Shown here one piece after another: positions 44,219 through 53,117 of a stretch of DNA of 64,000 bases (within the stretch, counting starts at the first letter, position 1; every line of letters starts with the position of its first letter). Both the position numbers and the translations under genes were made by a program. Below the pieces are notes generated by a model. It searched no databases and was not told the origin of the DNA. It saw nothing but the letters and a program-made list of their open reading frames with translations. The DNA is from SELP01 sp035969385 (GTDB lineage Bacteria > Pseudomonadota > Alphaproteobacteria > Rhodobacterales > Rhodobacteraceae): contig NZ_JAYKKJ010000002.1 in NCBI RefSeq assembly GCF_035969385.1, forward strand, positions 375,237 through 439,236, written 5' to 3'.

Positions 44219-45445
44219 ATGGCACGGTCCCTGACACTTGCGGCCTTTCTGGCGCTGCGCGGGTCCGGCGAACGGACGGGCCGGGGCGGCGCAGATTGGC
44301 CCGATCGCCCGGCCGGTCGTGTGATCTGGTTTCGCCTGCAGCGGGCGGATCGTATCCCCGCCGCGGTCGCCCTTGCCGAAGCGATCCGTGCGGACGGCGA
44401 CCCTTTCGCCTTTGTCGCGACCCTTCCCAGGGGAGAGGTCATTCAGGATGATGGAAGCCCGTCCCACATGCTGTTCCTCGAGGAACCCGCTCCGACGCCG
44501 GCGGGGGTGGCGCGGTTCATCGATCATTGGGCGCCCGATACACTCGTTTGGGTGGGTGGGGCGCTTGAACCTGGTCTGATTGTCGAAACCGATGATCGGA
44601 TTGCACGGCGTCTTCTGCTGGATGCCCGCGATCAAAGCCTGGGCATGGGGATCGGGTCGTGGTGGTTTTCGCGGATCGCGGGGCCGGTTCTTGACCGGTT
44701 CGATCACATTCTTGCCGTCGATGCGGAAACCCGAAACCGGCTTGCCCGACTGACATCTGACAAGGGCGACCGGATCGAGGTCACAGGGCGGCTTGATGAA
44801 GGCGCGCCAATTCTCTCTTGCCGAGAGGATGACAGGGCCGATCTTGCCGCGGCCCTTGGGACCCGGCCGGTCTGGGTCGCGGCGTCAGCGACGCTGGCGG
44901 AGGTCAACCAGATCGCCGCCGCGCATCGTCAGGCCGCCCGCCGGGCGCACAGGTTGATGCTGGTGTTCGATGCCCGCCATCCCGAAGAAGGGGCCGAGAT
45001 TGCGGAACGCTTCGAGGCGATGAGGTTTCAGGTCGTGCGCCGCAGCACCGGTGTCGACCTGACAGAGGGCACCCAAATTCTGGTGGCTGACGATGGGCCT
45101 GAACTTGGCCTTTGGTATCGGCTGGCCCCCATCGCCTATATGGGCAACACGCTTGTCGGTGGTGGCAGCCCGGATCCGTTTGCGGCGGCGGCGCTTGGAT
45201 CGGCAACTATCCACGGCCCCCTGACAACGCCCCACCCCGGCCGTTTTGCGCAGTTGGATGCCGTGGGCGCGACCCGGGCCATTCGAACTGCGGAAGAGTT
45301 GGGACAGGCGGTGGAAACGCTTCTTGCCCCGGACAAGGCCGCCCTTGTCGCCCATGCGGCTTGGGAGGTGATTTCAAGCGGGGCCGGTGCCACAAACCGG
45401 GCCGCCCGGCTGATCGCCAGAGACTTGCCAGAGGAGGCCGCATGA
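44219..45445 (+). CDS. waaA: 3-deoxy-D-manno-octulosonic acid (Kdo) transferase
   Basis: Adds Kdo to lipid IVA at the cytoplasmic face of the inner membrane. 408 residues, GT30-like: N-half with VIWFRLQRADRI, DARDQSLGMGIGSWWFSRI and DHILAVDAETRNRLARL; C-half ending with the sugar-donor motif YMGNTLVGGGSPDPFAAAA. N-terminal part is more diverged than in enteric WaaA. Call rests strongly on the following lpxK, with which it overlaps as ATGA. Confidence 0.8.
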   Translation: MARSLTLAAFLALRGSGERTGRGGADWPDRPAGRVIWFRLQRADRIPAAVALAEAIRADGDPFAFVATLPRGEVIQDDGSPSHMLFLEEPAPTPAGVARFIDHWAPDTLVWVGGALEPGLIVETDDRIARRLLLDARDQSLGMGIGSWWFSRIAGPVLDRFDHILAVDAETRNRLARLTSDKGDRIEVTGRLDEGAPILSCREDDRADLAAALGTRPVWVAASATLAEVNQIAAAHRQAARRAHRLMLVFDARHPEEGAEIAERFEAMRFQVVRRSTGVDLTEGTQILVADDGPELGLWYRLAPIAYMGNTLVGGGSPDPFAAAALGSATIHGPLTTPHPGRFAQLDAVGATRAIRTAEELGQAVETLLAPDKAALVAHAAWEVISSGAGATNRAARLIARDLPEEAA

Positions 45446-46452
45446 AAACGCCGCTGTTCTGGTTCAGGCCACTGCACAGGCCCGGGCTATGGCCACGGGT
45501 GCTGGCGCCGCTTGGATGGCTTTATGGTTGGGCAACCGCACGGCGGTTGCGGCGCGGGCCGGGATACCGGGCCGGGGTTCCAGTCATTTGCATCGGAAAC
45601 CTGAACGCGGGCGGCACGGGAAAGACGCCGACCACAATCGCCCTTGCACAACGACTAACCGGCTGGGGGCTGGCCGTGCACGTTGTGTCGCGCGGTCATG
45701 GCGGCCGGTTGGAAGGGCCGGTTCGGGTCGACGAACGCGGGCACAAGGCCGCCGACGTGGGGGACGAACCGCTCTTGCTGGCGGCCTTCACACCTACATG
45801 GATTGCGCGGGACCGCGCGGCGGGAATACGCGCCGCCGAGGACGCGGGCGCCGACGTGATCCTGATGGATGACGGGTTTCAGAACCCGGCGGTTCAAAAG
45901 GATCTGTCCATCATCGTCGTCGACGCACGAAAAGGGTTTGGCAACGGGCGATGCATTCCGGCGGGACCACTGCGCGAACCGGTGGCCGTCGGGCTGTCCC
46001 GGGGGGATTTGCTTCTGACCATTGGCAGCCCGTCAGATCAGGCCGGATTTCGCGACCGCTGTGGCAGCGCGGTTCCCGTGGCCATGCCGCATGTGACCGG
46101 CGCGTTGCGCCCATTGCAAACCGGGATGCATTGGCAGGGGATGCGCGTCCTCGCCTTTGCCGGGATCGGCCACCCCGAAAAATTCTTTGCCACTCTGCGC
46201 GACCTTGGGGCCGAGGTTATCCGGGCCGAGGCCCTGACCGATCACCAGCCCCTGACCGAAGCCCTGATGACCCGGCTGGAGGTCGAGGGGAAGGCCCGCG
46301 TGGCGCAACTTGTCACCACGGAAAAAGACGCGGTCCGTTTGCCCGACAGTTTTCGCCCCAAGGTGCTAAGCCTGCCGGTCCGGCTTGAACTGGACGATTG
46401 GTCGGCGCTTGATGCCGCGCTGGGCCAAATCGGGCTGACCCCCAAGACCTAG
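45442..46452 (+). CDS. lpxK: Tetraacyldisaccharide 4'-kinase
   Basis: Phosphorylates the 4' position of the lipid A disaccharide. 336 residues: membrane-proximal N-terminus (APLGWLYGWATARRLRR), P-loop NLNAGGTGKTPTTIALA, VVSRGHGGRLEGP, LMDDGFQNPAVQKD and LVTTEKDAVRLP, all LpxK landmarks. ATG overlaps the waaA stop and is preceded by GAGGAGG. Stop shares CTAG with the convergent CoA-transferase gene. Confidence 0.95.
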   Translation: MKTPLFWFRPLHRPGLWPRVLAPLGWLYGWATARRLRRGPGYRAGVPVICIGNLNAGGTGKTPTTIALAQRLTGWGLAVHVVSRGHGGRLEGPVRVDERGHKAADVGDEPLLLAAFTPTWIARDRAAGIRAAEDAGADVILMDDGFQNPAVQKDLSIIVVDARKGFGNGRCIPAGPLREPVAVGLSRGDLLLTIGSPSDQAGFRDRCGSAVPVAMPHVTGALRPLQTGMHWQGMRVLAFAGIGHPEKFFATLRDLGAEVIRAEALTDHQPLTEALMTRLEVEGKARVAQLVTTEKDAVRLPDSFRPKVLSLPVRLELDDWSALDAALGQIGLTPKT

Positions 46453-47573
46453 TCGTCCAGAAGGGCCTGATGTTCCCCCAGCTTGGGCGAGGCGTCGGCC
46501 AGCGACAACTGTGCCCCGGAAAAGGTGATCGGCGTCCGGACGCCCGGCAAGCCGTCCGGGGTGATTTGCATTCCCCGGTGCACGATCTGCGGATCGGCAA
46601 AGACCTCTCCCATGTCATTGATCGGCCCGGCGGGCACGCCAGCACCTTCACATCCGGCCAATAGCTCTGCCTTGGTCCAGCCCCGGGTTCTGACCATCAG
46701 CAGATCAATCAGGGCCGCCCGGTTTTCAAGGCGATCCGCGTTGGTCGCATAGGCCGGGTCGGTGGCGAGTTCAGGGCATCCCAACAACGAGCAAAGCTTG
46801 GCAAACTGCCCGTCATTGCCAACCGCGATGATGATGAACCCGTCCGAGCAATCGAACACCTGATAAGGCACGATGTTCGGGTGGGCGTTGCCCATGCGCA
46901 TCGGCGGCGTGCCTGTGGACAGGTAGTTCATCGCCTGGTTCGCAGTGATCGAGGTCGCGACATCGAACAGTGACATGTCGATGTGCTGCCCCTTGCCGGT
47001 CTGTCCACGTTGATGCAGCGCGGCAAGGATGGCCGTGGCAGCATAGACCCCGGTGAAGATATCGGTGATCGCGACGCCGACCTTTTGCGGTTGGCCATCT
47101 GGTTCCCCGGTGATCGACATTAGCCCGGACATGCCCTGAATGATGTAATCGTATCCGGCCCGGTGGGCATAGGGGCCATCCTGACCGAACCCGGTGACCG
47201 AACAGTAGATCAGGCCGGGGTTGGTGGCGGAGAGACTGGCGAAGTCCAGACCATACTTGGACAGACCGCCAACCTTGAAATTCTCGATCACGACGTCGGC
47301 GTCAGCCACCAGCCTGCGCACCTGTTCCTGCCCTTCAGAGGTGCGGAAATCGACGCAGACGGATTTCTTGCCGCGATTGCAACAGTGGAAATAGGCGGCC
47401 GACTTGTCGCCGTCCCGTTCGATGAACGGAGGTCCCCAGGTTCGGGTGTCATCCCCCGCAGGGCTTTCGACCTTGATGACCTCGGCCCCCAGATCGGCAA
47501 GGGTCTGGCCAGCCCAAGGGCCGGCCAGAATCCGTGCCAGTTCGACGACCTTCAGGCCAGCAAGCGGGGTCAT
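46449..47573 (-). CDS. CaiB/BaiF-family (type III) CoA-transferase
   Basis: 374 residues. LKVVELARILAGPWAGQTLADLGAEVIKVE at the N-terminus (spread over two conserved blocks), NRGKKSVCVDF, and catalytic aspartate in AGYDYIIQGMSG. Moves CoA between carboxylic acids; substrate pair not evident. The start overlaps the dsbA-like stop (ATGA), so it is co-transcribed with that thiol protein although no functional link is obvious. Confidence 0.9.
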   Translation of the reverse strand: MTPLAGLKVVELARILAGPWAGQTLADLGAEVIKVESPAGDDTRTWGPPFIERDGDKSAAYFHCCNRGKKSVCVDFRTSEGQEQVRRLVADADVVIENFKVGGLSKYGLDFASLSATNPGLIYCSVTGFGQDGPYAHRAGYDYIIQGMSGLMSITGEPDGQPQKVGVAITDIFTGVYAATAILAALHQRGQTGKGQHIDMSLFDVATSITANQAMNYLSTGTPPMRMGNAHPNIVPYQVFDCSDGFIIIAVGNDGQFAKLCSLLGCPELATDPAYATNADRLENRAALIDLLMVRTRGWTKAELLAGCEGAGVPAGPINDMGEVFADPQIVHRGMQITPDGLPGVRTPITFSGAQLSLADASPKLGEHQALLDD

Positions 47574-48193
47574 TCTGCGGGCAGGGCTGCGTCGATCGCG
47601 GCGGCAAAATCGGCATAGTTGGTCAGCCGCTGCCGTTCTCCGTTGATGAAGACCGTGGGCGTGCCGGTGATGTCGTCAGCCTCTGCATTCGCTTCGCTGG
47701 TGGCAAGGATCTCTTGCGCCAGTTCGGCATCGGTAAAACAGGCATCCAGATCGTCGGCGCTGTAGCCTGCGGCAAGACCGATCTTCTGCAACTCGTCCGC
47801 GATGGTCACAGGGTCGCCGGAGGACAGCCAGGTTTCCTGATTGTCGAACAGCAGGTCACTGACCCCGAAATAGCGCATCGGATCGCCGCAGCGCGCCAGC
47901 ATCCCGGCCCAGATATCCACCCGGTTGCGGACCAGTTCGCGGTAGATGAAGCGGACTTTCCCGGTCTGGATGTAGTCGGTGTTCATCTGTTTGAAGAAAT
48001 CCGCATGAAAGCTTGCGCAATGCGGGCAGGTGAACGACCCGTATTCCAGAACAGTCACCGGGGCGTCTTCAGCACCCATCGTCATTTCGATCACGCGCGA
48101 TGCAGGCGCTTCCTCTGCTTCCTGGGCAAAGCTGGGGAGGGTGCCCAGCGCGAAAACGGCTGCGGTACTGGCAAGAAGGGTGCGACGGTTCAT
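47570..48193 (-). CDS. DsbA/DsbG-like periplasmic thiol protein
   Basis: 207 residues. Signal peptide (MNRRTLLASTAAVFALG..., cleavage near SFA-Q; the RR is not a full Tat motif). Thioredoxin fold with active site FTCPHCASFH, a central alpha insertion, and the cis-Pro loop ITGTPTVFING. CPHC is the DsbA-type strong-oxidant dipeptide. Located next to dciA-like and mutY genes, as in related genomes. Confidence 0.9.
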   Translation of the reverse strand: MNRRTLLASTAAVFALGTLPSFAQEAEEAPASRVIEMTMGAEDAPVTVLEYGSFTCPHCASFHADFFKQMNTDYIQTGKVRFIYRELVRNRVDIWAGMLARCGDPMRYFGVSDLLFDNQETWLSSGDPVTIADELQKIGLAAGYSADDLDACFTDAELAQEILATSEANAEADDITGTPTVFINGERQRLTNYADFAAAIDAALPAE

Positions 48194-48202
48194 GGCTCGG
48201 CC

Positions 48203-48733
48203 TTACGTATTTTGATTGCGTTTCGATTTGGTCAGAACATTGGATGCCAGCCGTTCAAGTGCAAGTCGCAATTCCGTGCTGTCGATTCCAGTGGCGATTT
48301 CCGCCGCCTGCGCCGTGACCTCGGGGTCGGCTTCGGGCGGCGCGGTGCGTCTCGGGGCGGGCGTGAATTCGACGCGGCCCTCGGCAAAGCCGGTTGGTGC
48401 GGTCTGGGTCACCCGAATCCGGGCAATGGCGTTGTAGCCGTAGCAGGCGTTGACCTTTTCCCGAATGGCGTCCTTTTGCATGTCCAGCATGGGGGCCTGC
48501 GCGCCGGTCGTCAGTAGCGTCAGCGTCGCGCCAAGACCGCCCCGACCATAAGAAACCTCAACCGGGCGGGCGATGGCGGCGATCCCTTCGCCCACAACCT
48601 CGACCCAATGGGTCAACAGGCGGCTTTGCGCGAATCCACGGGTTTCCGACGCCTTGCGAATCCGCGACTGGGTCAGCGTTGCGACCCTCGAAAACCCGCG
48701 CGTGGTTCCTTTATGCCGTGGCGTTTTGTCCAT
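48203..48733 (-). CDS. dciA: DciA-like (DUF721) protein
   Basis: 176 residues. DUF721 features: RLLTHWVEVVGEGIAAIARPVEVSY, then LTLLTTGAQAPMLDMQKDAIREKVNACYGYNAIARIRVTQT in pieces, the KH-like fold that binds and loads DnaB in species without DnaC/DnaI. An N-terminal Arg/Lys-rich stretch and a C-terminal unstructured tail follow the alphaproteobacterial form. Divergent from mutY. Confidence 0.82.
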   Translation of the reverse strand: MDKTPRHKGTTRGFSRVATLTQSRIRKASETRGFAQSRLLTHWVEVVGEGIAAIARPVEVSYGRGGLGATLTLLTTGAQAPMLDMQKDAIREKVNACYGYNAIARIRVTQTAPTGFAEGRVEFTPAPRRTAPPEADPEVTAQAAEIATGIDSTELRLALERLASNVLTKSKRNQNT

Positions 48734-48798
48734 CGCGCACTATTCTAGACCCCTTGGCGGAAGGTGCCAGCGAAACCATGCGGACAGGGGCATAAACA

Positions 48799-49857
48799 TT
48801 GCGTGACGAGGTCAGGGCGCACAGCGCCGATCTTCTGGAATGGTACGACAGACATGCCCGCGTGATGCCGTGGCGGATCGGTCCGTCAGACCGCAAGGCG
48901 GGCATCCGGCCCGATCCCTATCGCGTCTGGTTGTCCGAGGTGATGTTGCAGCAAACCACCGTGGCCGCGGTGCGCGATTATTTTCACCGGTTCACGGCCC
49001 GTTGGCCCACAGTGGCCGATCTGGCCGCGGCGGCGGATGCCGATGTGATGGGCGAATGGGCGGGCCTTGGGTACTACGCCCGCGCCCGGAACCTTCTGAA
49101 ATGTGCGCGGGTTGTCGTCGCGGATCATGGCGGCGTGTTTCCGGACACGCGCGCGGCGCTGCTCACGCTGCCCGGTATCGGCCCCTATACCGCGTCCGCC
49201 ATCGCGGCGATCGCCTTTGACGAACCGGCGACCGTGGTGGATGGCAACGTTGAACGGGTGATGGCGCGACTGCATGATGTGCACACACCCTTACCTACCG
49301 CCAAAGCAGAACTGACGGACCTTGCCGCCGTCCTGACCCCCACGGACCGGCCCGGCGACTATGCCCAGGCGGTCATGGACCTTGGCGCGACGATCTGCAC
49401 CCCGAAGAACCCTGCCTGCGGCATCTGCCCTTGGCGTGTTCCTTGCAAGGCACGGGCGCAGGGCACGGCATCGACCCTGCCCCGCAAGGAGCCGAAGAAG
49501 GCCAAGCCCGTTCGCCGGGGGATTGCCTATGTCGCCCGCCGCATCGACGGCGCCTATCTGCTGGAGCGGCGGCCCGACAGCGGGCTGCTTGGCGGGATGC
49601 TCGGCTGGCCCGGCACTGATTGGGCCGAGGTCCCGCCGGACCCGGCCCCACCGATCCGCGGCGAATGGCGCGAGATCGGGGCAGAGGTCCGGCACACATT
49701 CACCCATTTCCACCTGCGGCTGACAGTGATGAAGGCGACTGTTCCGTTGGATCGCACCCCGGCGCGCGGCGATTTCTTGGACCCGCCCGATTTTCGCCCC
49801 TCCGATCTGCCAACGGTCATGCGGAAGGTTTTTGACCTTGCGCAAGGCGGCAATTGA
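48799..49857 (+). CDS. mutY: Adenine DNA glycosylase
   Basis: Removes A mispaired with 8-oxoG. 352 residues: EVMLQQTTVAAVRDYF (catalytic Glu), LPGIGPYTASAIAAIAF (HhH) followed by VVDGNVERVMAR (catalytic Asp region), the 4Fe-4S set Cx6Cx2Cx5C in CTPKNPACGICPWRVPC, and a C-terminal NUDIX-like 8-oxoG sensing domain (LLGGMLGWPG). Start is TTG at 48799; no better in-frame ATG or GTG is nearby. Confidence 0.95.
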   Translation: MRDEVRAHSADLLEWYDRHARVMPWRIGPSDRKAGIRPDPYRVWLSEVMLQQTTVAAVRDYFHRFTARWPTVADLAAAADADVMGEWAGLGYYARARNLLKCARVVVADHGGVFPDTRAALLTLPGIGPYTASAIAAIAFDEPATVVDGNVERVMARLHDVHTPLPTAKAELTDLAAVLTPTDRPGDYAQAVMDLGATICTPKNPACGICPWRVPCKARAQGTASTLPRKEPKKAKPVRRGIAYVARRIDGAYLLERRPDSGLLGGMLGWPGTDWAEVPPDPAPPIRGEWREIGAEVRHTFTHFHLRLTVMKATVPLDRTPARGDFLDPPDFRPSDLPTVMRKVFDLAQGGN

Positions 49858-49921
49858 CCGCTTGGGCAAGTCTGGCCTTTAGCGCTAGGCTATGGCGGTC
49901 GAAGGGTGTGGAGGTGTTCCA

Positions 49922-51058
49922 ATGATCGTTCCCGCAGAGCAGATGTCCCGGATTACGCGGGCCCTGCCGTTCTGGCTGTCACTCGGGTTGATCCCGCTGG
50001 CATGGATCAGTGCGACGCAGGGCGGTTGGACCATCGCGCTCTTGCCACTGGCGACGTGGTATCTGTTCTCCGGGCTGGACGCGATCCTTGGCCGTTACTC
50101 TGACAACGCCGATCTGGATACCCCGCCCGAGGGCCTGTTCTGGTATCAATTGGTCACGCTGATTTGGGTGCCGCTGCAACTGCTGACCATATTTGGCATT
50201 CTCGCCTATGTTACCCGAACCGACCATCTGAACGGCATCAGCCAATGGGCCTTGTTCGCGGTTCTGGGCGTGGTGTCCGGCACCATCGGGATCAACTACA
50301 GCCACGAATTGATGCACCAGAGAAACCGGTTCGAACGCTGGCTGGGCGATATCCTTCTGGGGTCGGTCCTTTACGGGCATTTCCGGTCGGAACATCTCTT
50401 GGTGCATCACCGATATGTCGGCACCCCCCGCGATCCGGTGACCGCCCGCTATAACGAAGGGTTCCACCGGTTTTTCCCAAGGGTGCTTCGCGAAAGCCTT
50501 GTGTCTTCCTTTCGGGCCGAACAGGCGATGCTGGCCCGCAAATCCCTGCCGTGGTGGCATCCGACCAACCCGTTCTGGCGTTATTGGGCGCTTGAGGCCG
50601 GGTTTGTCATTCTGGCCCTTCTGATCGGCGGTTGGTGGGGCGTCTTCCTGTTCGCGACACAGGCCTTCTGGGCGGTGTTTCAGCTCGAACTGGTCAACTA
50701 CGTCGAACACTACGGGCTGACGCGGAAGCATCTTGGCGAAGGGAAGTACGAACATGTTCTGCCGCGCCATTCGTGGAATGCGGATCACCGGGCGTCCAAC
50801 TGGCTGCTGATCAACCTGCAACGTCATTCGGACCACCACTATAAACCCGACCGGCGGTTCCCGCTGCTGCAAACCTATGACGATGCCGATGCCCCGCAGC
50901 TGCCCTTCGGCTATCCGATCATGACGCTGGCCGCACTTGTTCCGCCCCTGTGGCGGCGGGTGATGAACCCGCGGGTTCGCAACTGGCGCGCGCGCTATTA
51001 CCCCGAGATCACGGATTGGGAGCCCTACAAGGCGGGCACCACCCCGATGCCGCGCTGA
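49922..51058 (+). CDS. AlkB-like alkane 1-monooxygenase (membrane di-iron)
   Basis: 378 residues, about six membrane helices, with the histidine boxes of integral-membrane hydroxylases: NYSHELMHQRNR, EHLLVHHRYVGTPRDP, NYVEHYGL and LQRHSDHHYKPDRRF. Terminally hydroxylates alkanes or other lipophilic chains in relatives; rubredoxin and rubredoxin reductase are not nearby. ATG at 49922 follows GGAGG. It lies between mutY and ccrM, an unusual place, and may have its own promoter. Confidence 0.88.
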   Translation: MIVPAEQMSRITRALPFWLSLGLIPLAWISATQGGWTIALLPLATWYLFSGLDAILGRYSDNADLDTPPEGLFWYQLVTLIWVPLQLLTIFGILAYVTRTDHLNGISQWALFAVLGVVSGTIGINYSHELMHQRNRFERWLGDILLGSVLYGHFRSEHLLVHHRYVGTPRDPVTARYNEGFHRFFPRVLRESLVSSFRAEQAMLARKSLPWWHPTNPFWRYWALEAGFVILALLIGGWWGVFLFATQAFWAVFQLELVNYVEHYGLTRKHLGEGKYEHVLPRHSWNADHRASNWLLINLQRHSDHHYKPDRRFPLLQTYDDADAPQLPFGYPIMTLAALVPPLWRRVMNPRVRNWRARYYPEITDWEPYKAGTTPMPR

Positions 51059-51064
51059 CGGAAC

Positions 51065-51093
51065 AAAAAACCCCGCCGTAGAACACGGCGGGG
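51065..51093 (-). terminator. ccrM terminator
   Basis: CCCCGCCGT / ACGGCGGGG 9-bp stem with a 5-base loop; six Ts on the minus strand. It ends ccrM transcripts and, lacking Ts on the other side, is less effective for the alkane monooxygenase gene. Confidence 0.88.
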
Positions 51094-51152
51094 AGTTCGT
51101 GCCGTGGTTTCACAGGCCACAGGCACCGGCGGTATTTCGGTAAACTTCTGGA

Positions 51153-52262
51153 TCAGTGTTCGCGCATCTCGGCACGGATCTGCTGGCGCAGAAGATCAAT
51201 CGGCACCCGCTGGCCATCGCGCCTGAAGTGCCAGTAGGTCCAGCCGTTGCAGCTTGGTGCGCCTTCGAGATGGGCGCCAACCTGATGGATCGACCCTTTG
51301 ATGTCGGACCCGATCAGCGTCCCGTCGGCGCGTACCTTGGCCTTATGACGGCCATTGATGCTCCAGAGTTCTTCACCGGGGCGCAGCATCCCGCGTTCAA
51401 CCAGCACACCAAAGGCAACGCGCGGTTCGGCCCGCTTGGAGGTGGAGACCTCCAGCGCTTCCTTGTCGAATTTGCGGACATTGGCGATGCGTTTTTCCGC
51501 GACCTTGCGGTAGGCGGCCTCGCGTTCGATCCCGATGAATTCGCGGCCCAGCATCTTGGCGACCGCACCGGTGGTGCCGGTGCCAAAGAAGGGGTCCAGA
51601 ACCACGTCGCCGGGGTTCGTCGTGGCGACCATCACCCGGTGCAGCAGGGCCTCGGGCTTTTGCGTCGGGTGGGCCTTGTCGCCGTTGTCATCCTTCAGGC
51701 GCTCATGCCCGGTGCAGATCGGGATCACCCAATCGGACCGCATTTGCACGCCGTCGTTCATCGCCTTGAGGGCTTCATAATTGAACGTGTATTTCGCGCC
51801 TTCCGACTTGGACGCCCAGATCAGGGTTTCGTGGGCATTGGTCAGACGCTTGCCCCGGAAATTCGGCATCGGGTTCGATTTGCGCCAGACCACGTCGTTC
51901 AGGATCCAGAACCCCTGGTTCTGCAACTCGGCGCCCATGCGGAACACGTTGTGATAGCTGCCGATCACCCAGATTGCGCCATTGGGCTTCAGGATCCGGC
52001 GGGCAGCGGCGAGCCAGTCGCGGGTGAAGTTGTCGTAGACCTTGAAACTGTCGAACTGATCCCAGTGATCGTCGACCGCGTCCACCTTGGAATTGTCCGG
52101 GCGGTGCAGATCGCCGCGCAGCTGCAGGTTATAGGGCGGGTCGGCAAAGATCAGGTCGACCGAACACTCGGGCAGACTGTTCATCACCTCGATGCAGTCC
52201 CCGGAAAGAATCGTGTTTAGCGGGAGCGCGGCGGCGCCCTTTTCCTTGGTTTTCGTCGTCAT
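51153..52262 (-). CDS. ccrM: CcrM-type adenine DNA methyltransferase (GANTC)
   Basis: Cell-cycle methylase modifying adenine in GANTC, essential or near-essential in many alphaproteobacteria. 369 residues, beta-class order: catalytic DPPY in FADPPYNLQLRGDLH near residue 40, target region, then SAM-binding DPFFGTGTTGAV, and the ~80-residue C-terminal DNA-binding extension special to CcrM (FGVLVERGMLRPGEELWS, GAPSCNGWTYWHF). ATG at 52262 (MTTKTKEKG) follows GAGGCAG. Downstream of rnhB on the same strand; three GANTC sites lie in the leader. Confidence 0.95.
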   Translation of the reverse strand: MTTKTKEKGAAALPLNTILSGDCIEVMNSLPECSVDLIFADPPYNLQLRGDLHRPDNSKVDAVDDHWDQFDSFKVYDNFTRDWLAAARRILKPNGAIWVIGSYHNVFRMGAELQNQGFWILNDVVWRKSNPMPNFRGKRLTNAHETLIWASKSEGAKYTFNYEALKAMNDGVQMRSDWVIPICTGHERLKDDNGDKAHPTQKPEALLHRVMVATTNPGDVVLDPFFGTGTTGAVAKMLGREFIGIEREAAYRKVAEKRIANVRKFDKEALEVSTSKRAEPRVAFGVLVERGMLRPGEELWSINGRHKAKVRADGTLIGSDIKGSIHQVGAHLEGAPSCNGWTYWHFRRDGQRVPIDLLRQQIRAEMREH

Positions 52263-52314
52263 TTTCTGCCTCTGATCCCGGCGGTTTGTCCGCTCGTTGA
52301 TTGAGGCCAAGAAT

Positions 52315-52353
52315 GAGTCAGACCCGATTCGCTGTCAAAAGCTTTTTTGAATC
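52315..52353 (-). promoter_or_regulatory. ccrM: Cluster of three GANTC sites upstream of ccrM
   Basis: GAGTC at 52315-52319, GATTC at 52326-52330 and GAATC at 52349-52353 (the last overlaps the rnhB stop), within 39 bases. In Caulobacter, GANTC sites in the ccrM leader affect its timed expression; same function is inferred. Confidence 0.5.
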
Positions 52354-53050
52354 AAGGGGTTACTGTTTTGCCTTGATACAAGATATTGTGCACCGGTTTG
52401 AACGACCGTCTATGGTGTGGGGTCACACCAAGATTTTGAAGGGCCTCTTTATGGGCCGGGCTGGGGTATCCGGCGTTCTTTTCCCACCCGTAGCCGGGGA
52501 ACTGTTGCGCCAATCCCACCATGAGCCTGTCGCGGCACACTTTTGCCACAATTGAGGCCGCCGAAATCGACAGGGATCGGGCATCACCCTTCACGATCGC
52601 TTCGGCGGATTGGGTCAGGCCGCGCGGGATCATGTTGCCGTCGATCAGCAGGTGATCGGGCGGCAAAGGCAGCCCGGCAACCGCGCGTTCCATGGCCAGA
52701 TGCGAGGCTCGCAGGATGTTCAGGCTGTCGATCTCTTCAACGGTGGCGTGGGCGATGGACACCTCGGCATCGCGCAGGATGATGTCATATAGCGCCGCAC
52801 GCCGCTTCTCGGTCAGGGCCTTGCTGTCGTTCAGGCCATCGGGAATCCGGTCCGCGTGCAGGATAACCGCCGCCGCAGTGACTGGCCCGGCCAGCGGGCC
52901 GCGGCCAACCTCGTCCACACCGGCGACGCGGGCCAGCCCGCGGGCCTGCGCGGCGGTTTCGAACGACATATCGGGGGCGGTTCTGGCCATGCCCCTGACT
53001 GCCCTGACCGAACGCGGTGCCGCAACCAAAAAGTTGGGGCGGAAGGCCAT
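52352..53050 (-). CDS. rnhB: Ribonuclease HII
   Basis: Removes ribonucleotides from DNA. 232 residues: first acidic motif VAGVDEVGRGPLAGPV (DE pair), NDSKALTEKRR, the metal Asp in HLLIDGN, and VKGDARSLSISAASIVAKV with KNAGYPSPAHKEAL. ATG 53050 has GGAAGGG before it; ATGs at 52990 and 52969 would give a core of more usual length and cannot be excluded. First gene before ccrM. Confidence 0.93.
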   Translation of the reverse strand: MAFRPNFLVAAPRSVRAVRGMARTAPDMSFETAAQARGLARVAGVDEVGRGPLAGPVTAAAVILHADRIPDGLNDSKALTEKRRAALYDIILRDAEVSIAHATVEEIDSLNILRASHLAMERAVAGLPLPPDHLLIDGNMIPRGLTQSAEAIVKGDARSLSISAASIVAKVCRDRLMVGLAQQFPGYGWEKNAGYPSPAHKEALQNLGVTPHHRRSFKPVHNILYQGKTVTP

Positions 53051-53072
53051 GCCCGACCCTTCCGCCCCGGGG

Positions 53073-53103
53073 GTGGCGCGGCAAGATGGGGATGCCGCGC
53101 CAC
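53073..53103 (-). other. 11-bp perfect hairpin upstream of rnhB
   Basis: GTGGCGCGGCA / TGCCGCGCCAC with a 9-base loop, between the stop of the small exported-protein gene (53118) and the rnhB start. No T-run; could be a Rho-type or processing hairpin. Confidence 0.5.
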
Positions 53104-53117
53104 TGCTCGACCTCGTG

